Below are positions 61,313-64,000 of a stretch of 64,000 nucleotides of DNA, piece after piece. Made by a program: the position numbers and the translations under genes. Position 1 is the stretch's first letter; each line of letters starts with the position of its first letter. A model generated the notes under the pieces. The model was not told the DNA's origin. It saw only the letters and a program-made list of their open reading frames with translations, and ran no database searches. The stretch spans positions 1,549,964 through 1,613,963 of the forward strand of contig KV454012.1 of assembly GCA_001661245.1 (NCBI GenBank), given 5' to 3'. The stretch is from Pachysolen tannophilus NRRL Y-2460 (lineage: Eukaryota; Ascomycota; Pichiomycetes; Alaninales; Pachysolenaceae).

Positions 61313-62155
61313 ATGTCATCGACAGCAGCAACAGTGAATAACGAGCTTGATGAGTACAATGTTGAAGAGAAATACCAGGTTTTACCTCAAGCTTTAAATC
61401 ATCCTTCATCATTGATGTCATCGACCACGGCTAATAACGATCTCACAAATGTATCATTAAAATCTATAATCGCTTCCAAATATACACTATTAAACACTAG
61501 TTTATTAGAATTATTTAATATAGTTCATCAAAAGTTGGGCAATGAAGAAATATTTCAGAATGATTTAGATATTGGTCATTATAACGAGTGGTATGAAAAT
61601 TTGCAAGCGGAATTCAATGAATTAAAAAATCAAGATAAAAGCGGTACTCATGATGAACTTGATAAAAAATCTTCAGAATTAAGCAGTTTGTTAAAAGAGC
61701 TGATTAAAAACTGTCCTAAAGATTTTAAACTTAAATTTAAGAGTGGCGATGGTTTTAAAATACACAAGAAAAAATTCAAGTCTAAGAAAATTGATTATTT
61801 GAAAGCAAGTGATTTCTCATCAGCTACTGAACCAGAAATTCCAGTTGAAGTTGAACCGGAATCTGAACCATCTAAAGAGGAGCTTAATTCAGAAGAAAAG
61901 GAGGTTGAGGAGAAAGATGCTGACGAGAAAGATGCCGAGGAAAAAGACACTGAGGAAAAAGATACTGAGGAAAAAGATGCCGAGCAAAAGGATGTCGAGC
62001 AAAAAGTAGCTGAGGAAAAAGATGCCGAGCAAAAAGATGTCGAGGACAAAGATGCTGTAGAAGAGGTTGTTGCAAAAGAAAAAGACAATGAAAAATTAGT
62101 AGAATTAGCAAACGAGGAAGAACTGCTGACACTGGAAAAAATGGAAGAAGATTAG
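61313..62155 (+). CDS. Unrecognised protein with acidic pentapeptide repeats
   Basis: 280 residues, family not recognised. The N-terminal half (about residues 45-110) is helical, with LLNTSLLELFNIVHQKLGNEEIF and NEWYENLQAEFNELKNQD, then a Lys-rich patch HKKKFKSKKIDYLKASD. From about residue 197 come ten tandem pentapeptides of the form E[EQ]KDA (EEKDA, DEKDA, EEKDT, EEKDT, EEKDA, EQKDV, EQKVA, EEKDA, EQKDV, EDKDA) covering 61908-62057. Such a Lys/Glu run probably forms one long charged helix. No signal peptide or membrane span. The start is supported by its position 210 bases from MAK31. Confidence 0.75.
   Translation: MSSTAATVNNELDEYNVEEKYQVLPQALNHPSSLMSSTTANNDLTNVSLKSIIASKYTLLNTSLLELFNIVHQKLGNEEIFQNDLDIGHYNEWYENLQAEFNELKNQDKSGTHDELDKKSSELSSLLKELIKNCPKDFKLKFKSGDGFKIHKKKFKSKKIDYLKASDFSSATEPEIPVEVEPESEPSKEELNSEEKEVEEKDADEKDAEEKDTEEKDTEEKDAEQKDVEQKVAEEKDAEQKDVEDKDAVEEVVAKEKDNEKLVELANEEELLTLEKMEED
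61908..62057 (+). repeat. 15-bp coding tandem repeat (E-E-K-D-A type), 10 units
   Basis: Ten in-frame 15-base units in the acidic-repeat gene, each encoding a variant of Glu-Glu/Gln-Lys-Asp-Ala/Thr/Val. Unit sequences differ mainly at third codon positions and at the last residue. The copy number could vary between strains. Confidence 0.85.
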
Positions 62156-63232
62156 GATCTTCAACTTGTAAGTTAGGTTAGACTAGATTAATTATGCAAA
62201 AATTGTATTTTAAAAACAAGACAACAATGGGAAACGTTTATCCATTATAAAAATTTCACAACATTTCGTAAGAGAATCCAAAATATTTACTCTCACCTCG
62301 TGAATTAGATTTTAATTTTATCTTTCTTATTAGCCTTTTCTTATTAGCCTTTTCTTTTTAACTTGTTGCTATATCAGTTTCCATTGGTATAAGTTAAGTT
62401 TTCTGAAAAAAAAATAGTATTCCATGGGAAGGAACTTTTGGCTTCAACTGCATTTCTAAACCTTAAATATTAACAAATTATAATGAAAACAAATTCATAG
62501 ACGACCAATAGAAGCAGAATTAAGGAAGTGATCAAAAGCCATAAGATTGAAGTAAATACAGTAAATACACCATTAATTTAAAATTAAATCAGTAAATGCA
62601 TAAAGTTCCAAAGGAAAACACAGCACTGATATCAAATGATAACGGATGAAACATTTAATTAGCACAATATATGGAAAAATTCTCCATCTAAATAACCAAA
62701 GTCGTCAAATAAACATAAAGCAAAGATATAATATCTTTAAATTGTATGAAGTGTGTGTTAGAAACCCAAAGAAAATCAGGTGTTCTACCAGCATCTTCAA
62801 TTGTGGTTAGAAGTGAGTGCAAATTAAATAAATAAAAGAATTTTGATAAAATGAACTGATACTACCTGGTACACCTCATGAAACTACTGTAGAAGTCATG
62901 ACACTTCAAAATCCAAGAAGCTCTTTGTAAAAGTACCCACTAACTTGGCTTCTCTTTCCATTTAACGACACCAATATAAAGCACACAACTTCACAGCCTT
63001 AAAAAGCAGCCAGAATTTTTGAAATTGTCTACTGGTCTAATTTCTATCCACTGAAACAAATATAAAAGTATATCAACTTTGTTGCCAAACCTGTGAATGA
63101 AGCAATAAATTGTAATAATTCTAGTCAAATGTTTTCACTAAGAGAATTTGAAAATTGCATTTTATACTTTACTCTAATTTACAGTTAATAAAAGATAAAA
63201 CAATTTTAGAGTTTCTTCAACCATTTTTCAAT

Positions 63233-63263
<31 letters not shown>

Positions 63264-63724
63264 CTTACCACCGTAATCACTGAATGAATCTACTGAAACG
63301 AAAGATTGTTTGTTATTTGGATCAAAGAAATGCAAGATGCATCTCTGGTGTGCATAAACACACAGGTTACCTGCAAAAATTTCTATAGAGAGAAGAAGTA
63401 CGTTAAATCGATTTCTAATTCAAAAAGTTCTGCTCTTACTGGTGAATCAATACTAACCGACAACAAGGATAAACCTCGTTGTATCCAACATTCTTTCTAG
63501 TTTTTATTAGTTTTGAAAAAAGTTTTCAGTTTAATCTAATAATTGATTACAACTATTTAAAAATCTCAAAATCCACCCAATATTAAAAAAAAAAAAAAAA
63601 AAAAAACTATAAAAAGCAAAATAAAATTAAACATATACTTTTTGCGCTATATTTCTCCGATACCTTTTTTTACTCCAAAAGGTACAATCACCTTAAATTT
63701 AAATGCTATAAAACCCATGTTCTT
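62156..63724. other. 1.6-kb convergent gap with no recognised gene
   Basis: Both flanking genes end into this region, so no promoter needs to be housed here, yet it is the longest gap in the window. It has a 14-bp tandem duplication at 62327-62354 and (AT)n at about 63236-63262. The segment 62450-63100 is non-repetitive and of more even composition. TACTAAC at 63451-63457 (+) is an exact branch-point match, but no convincing donor lies upstream. The 63306-63500 frame begins with TTG and was not accepted. Confidence 0.5.
62327..62354. repeat. 14-bp tandem duplication (TTATTAGCCTTTTC)2
   Basis: Two perfect adjacent copies of the unit in the convergent gap. Confidence 0.9.
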
Positions 63725-64000
63725 TCATACATCGAAATTACTGCTAGTTGCAGCTTCATCAAAGCAATAACTTTTGTCATCGTAGATGATTTCTTCTTCC
63801 AAATCTCTTCTGCTGTTATTATCATGCTCATCATGATTAGTTGATCTAACTGACTTAACTGAAACTTCGTCCTCATTTATACTATTATTTCTCATATATT
63901 GAGAATCTGGAGAGATAACACTATTAGTGGGGGTCTCAGAATGACGAGGGTTGGATTTTTCTGAATTTGATCTTTTCAATTTCAGATTATTTAATATCAT
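63725..64000 (-). CDS. C-terminal part of an unrecognised protein, cut by the window edge
   Basis: 91 residues that end at a stop at 63725. The frame is open to the last base, where an ATG happens to fall, so the true start is likely outside. The sequence is polar, rich in Ser, Asn, Asp and Glu (RNNSINEDEVSVKSVRST, DLEEEIIYDDKSYCFDEAATSS). No domain recognised. Confidence 0.6.
   Translation of the reverse strand: MILNNLKLKRSNSEKSNPRHSETPTNSVISPDSQYMRNNSINEDEVSVKSVRSTNHDEHDNNSRRDLEEEIIYDDKSYCFDEAATSSNFDV

Noticed and set aside
61795-62132. Minus-strand frames full of Ser/Phe or His/Leu repeats opposite the acidic repeat gene
   Set aside because: They are mirror images of the 15-bp coding repeat on the + strand.
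63306-63500. 64-codon + strand frame in the long convergent gap
   Set aside because: TTG start, no recognisable features, no flanking signals.
1-64000. tRNA genes, LTR elements, transposons and CRISPR arrays
   Set aside because: No B-box (GGTTCGANTCC) with matching arms, no reverse transcriptase or transposase frames, no terminal repeats and no spaced direct repeats were seen by eye.

Overview
This window is 64 kb of nuclear DNA from a budding yeast. The sequence is very A/T-rich, genes are densely packed on both strands, almost all are intronless, and nearly every recognisable product has a Saccharomycotina counterpart (Rox3/Med19, Tif3, Git-type transporter, Zta1, Utp10, Spo14, Ubc8, Mak31, Mak32). 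CTG codons are rare and fall mostly in Ser-rich or polar stretches. In one tandem gene pair a CTG in one copy faces TCA (Ser) in the other. I therefore infer a CUG-Ser clade yeast (Candida/Debaryomyces relatives), but this is not proven from the window. I saw no rRNA, tRNA, CRISPR array, transposon or LTR element.

Layout, left to right. A 9-bp A/T minisatellite precedes a fungal Ser/Thr kinase (-), RPL32 (-) with an inferred leader intron, MED19/ROX3 (+), the very large lipid-transfer protein gene FMP27 (-), TIF3/eIF4B (+), a membrane RING-H2 protein (-), a PWWP chromatin protein (-), a GIT-family phosphate/glycerophosphodiester transporter (-), peroxisomal catalase (-), pyridoxal kinase (-), a forkhead factor like HCM1 (+), and a tandem pair of zeta-crystallin-type quinone reductases (+,+). 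Then come the AGC kinase YPK3 (-), a TBC Rab-GAP like MSB3 (+), an MFS sugar carrier with long tails (+), CDS1 (+), UTP10 (+), an unrecognised gene (-), phospholipase D SPO14 (-), UBC8 (-) with two introns, MAK32 (+), MAK31 (-), an unrecognised acidic-repeat gene (+), and the C-terminal end of an unrecognised gene (-) cut by the window edge.

Gene starts were set at ATG codons. Several longer open frames begin at TTG or GTG, and these were trimmed. Two genes needed reconstruction beyond one open frame. UBC8 is three exons, with TACTAAC-type branch points. SPO14 is split between two frames that overlap by only about 55 bases, at an A9 run.

Functional threads: phospholipid metabolism is well represented (CDS1, SPO14, GIT-type carrier, FMP27), as are oxidative-stress functions (catalase, two quinone reductases, with Yap1-type sites in two of the promoters) and ribosome production (RPL32, TIF3, UTP10, with PAC and RRPE elements upstream of UTP10). 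The HCM1-like gene has an MCB element, as its S. cerevisiae counterpart does. No wholly new system is evident. The most notable points are the SPO14 frame switch, a perfect hairpin near 39.35 kb, the MAK31/MAK32 neighbour pair, and the long convergent gap at 62.2-63.7 kb.
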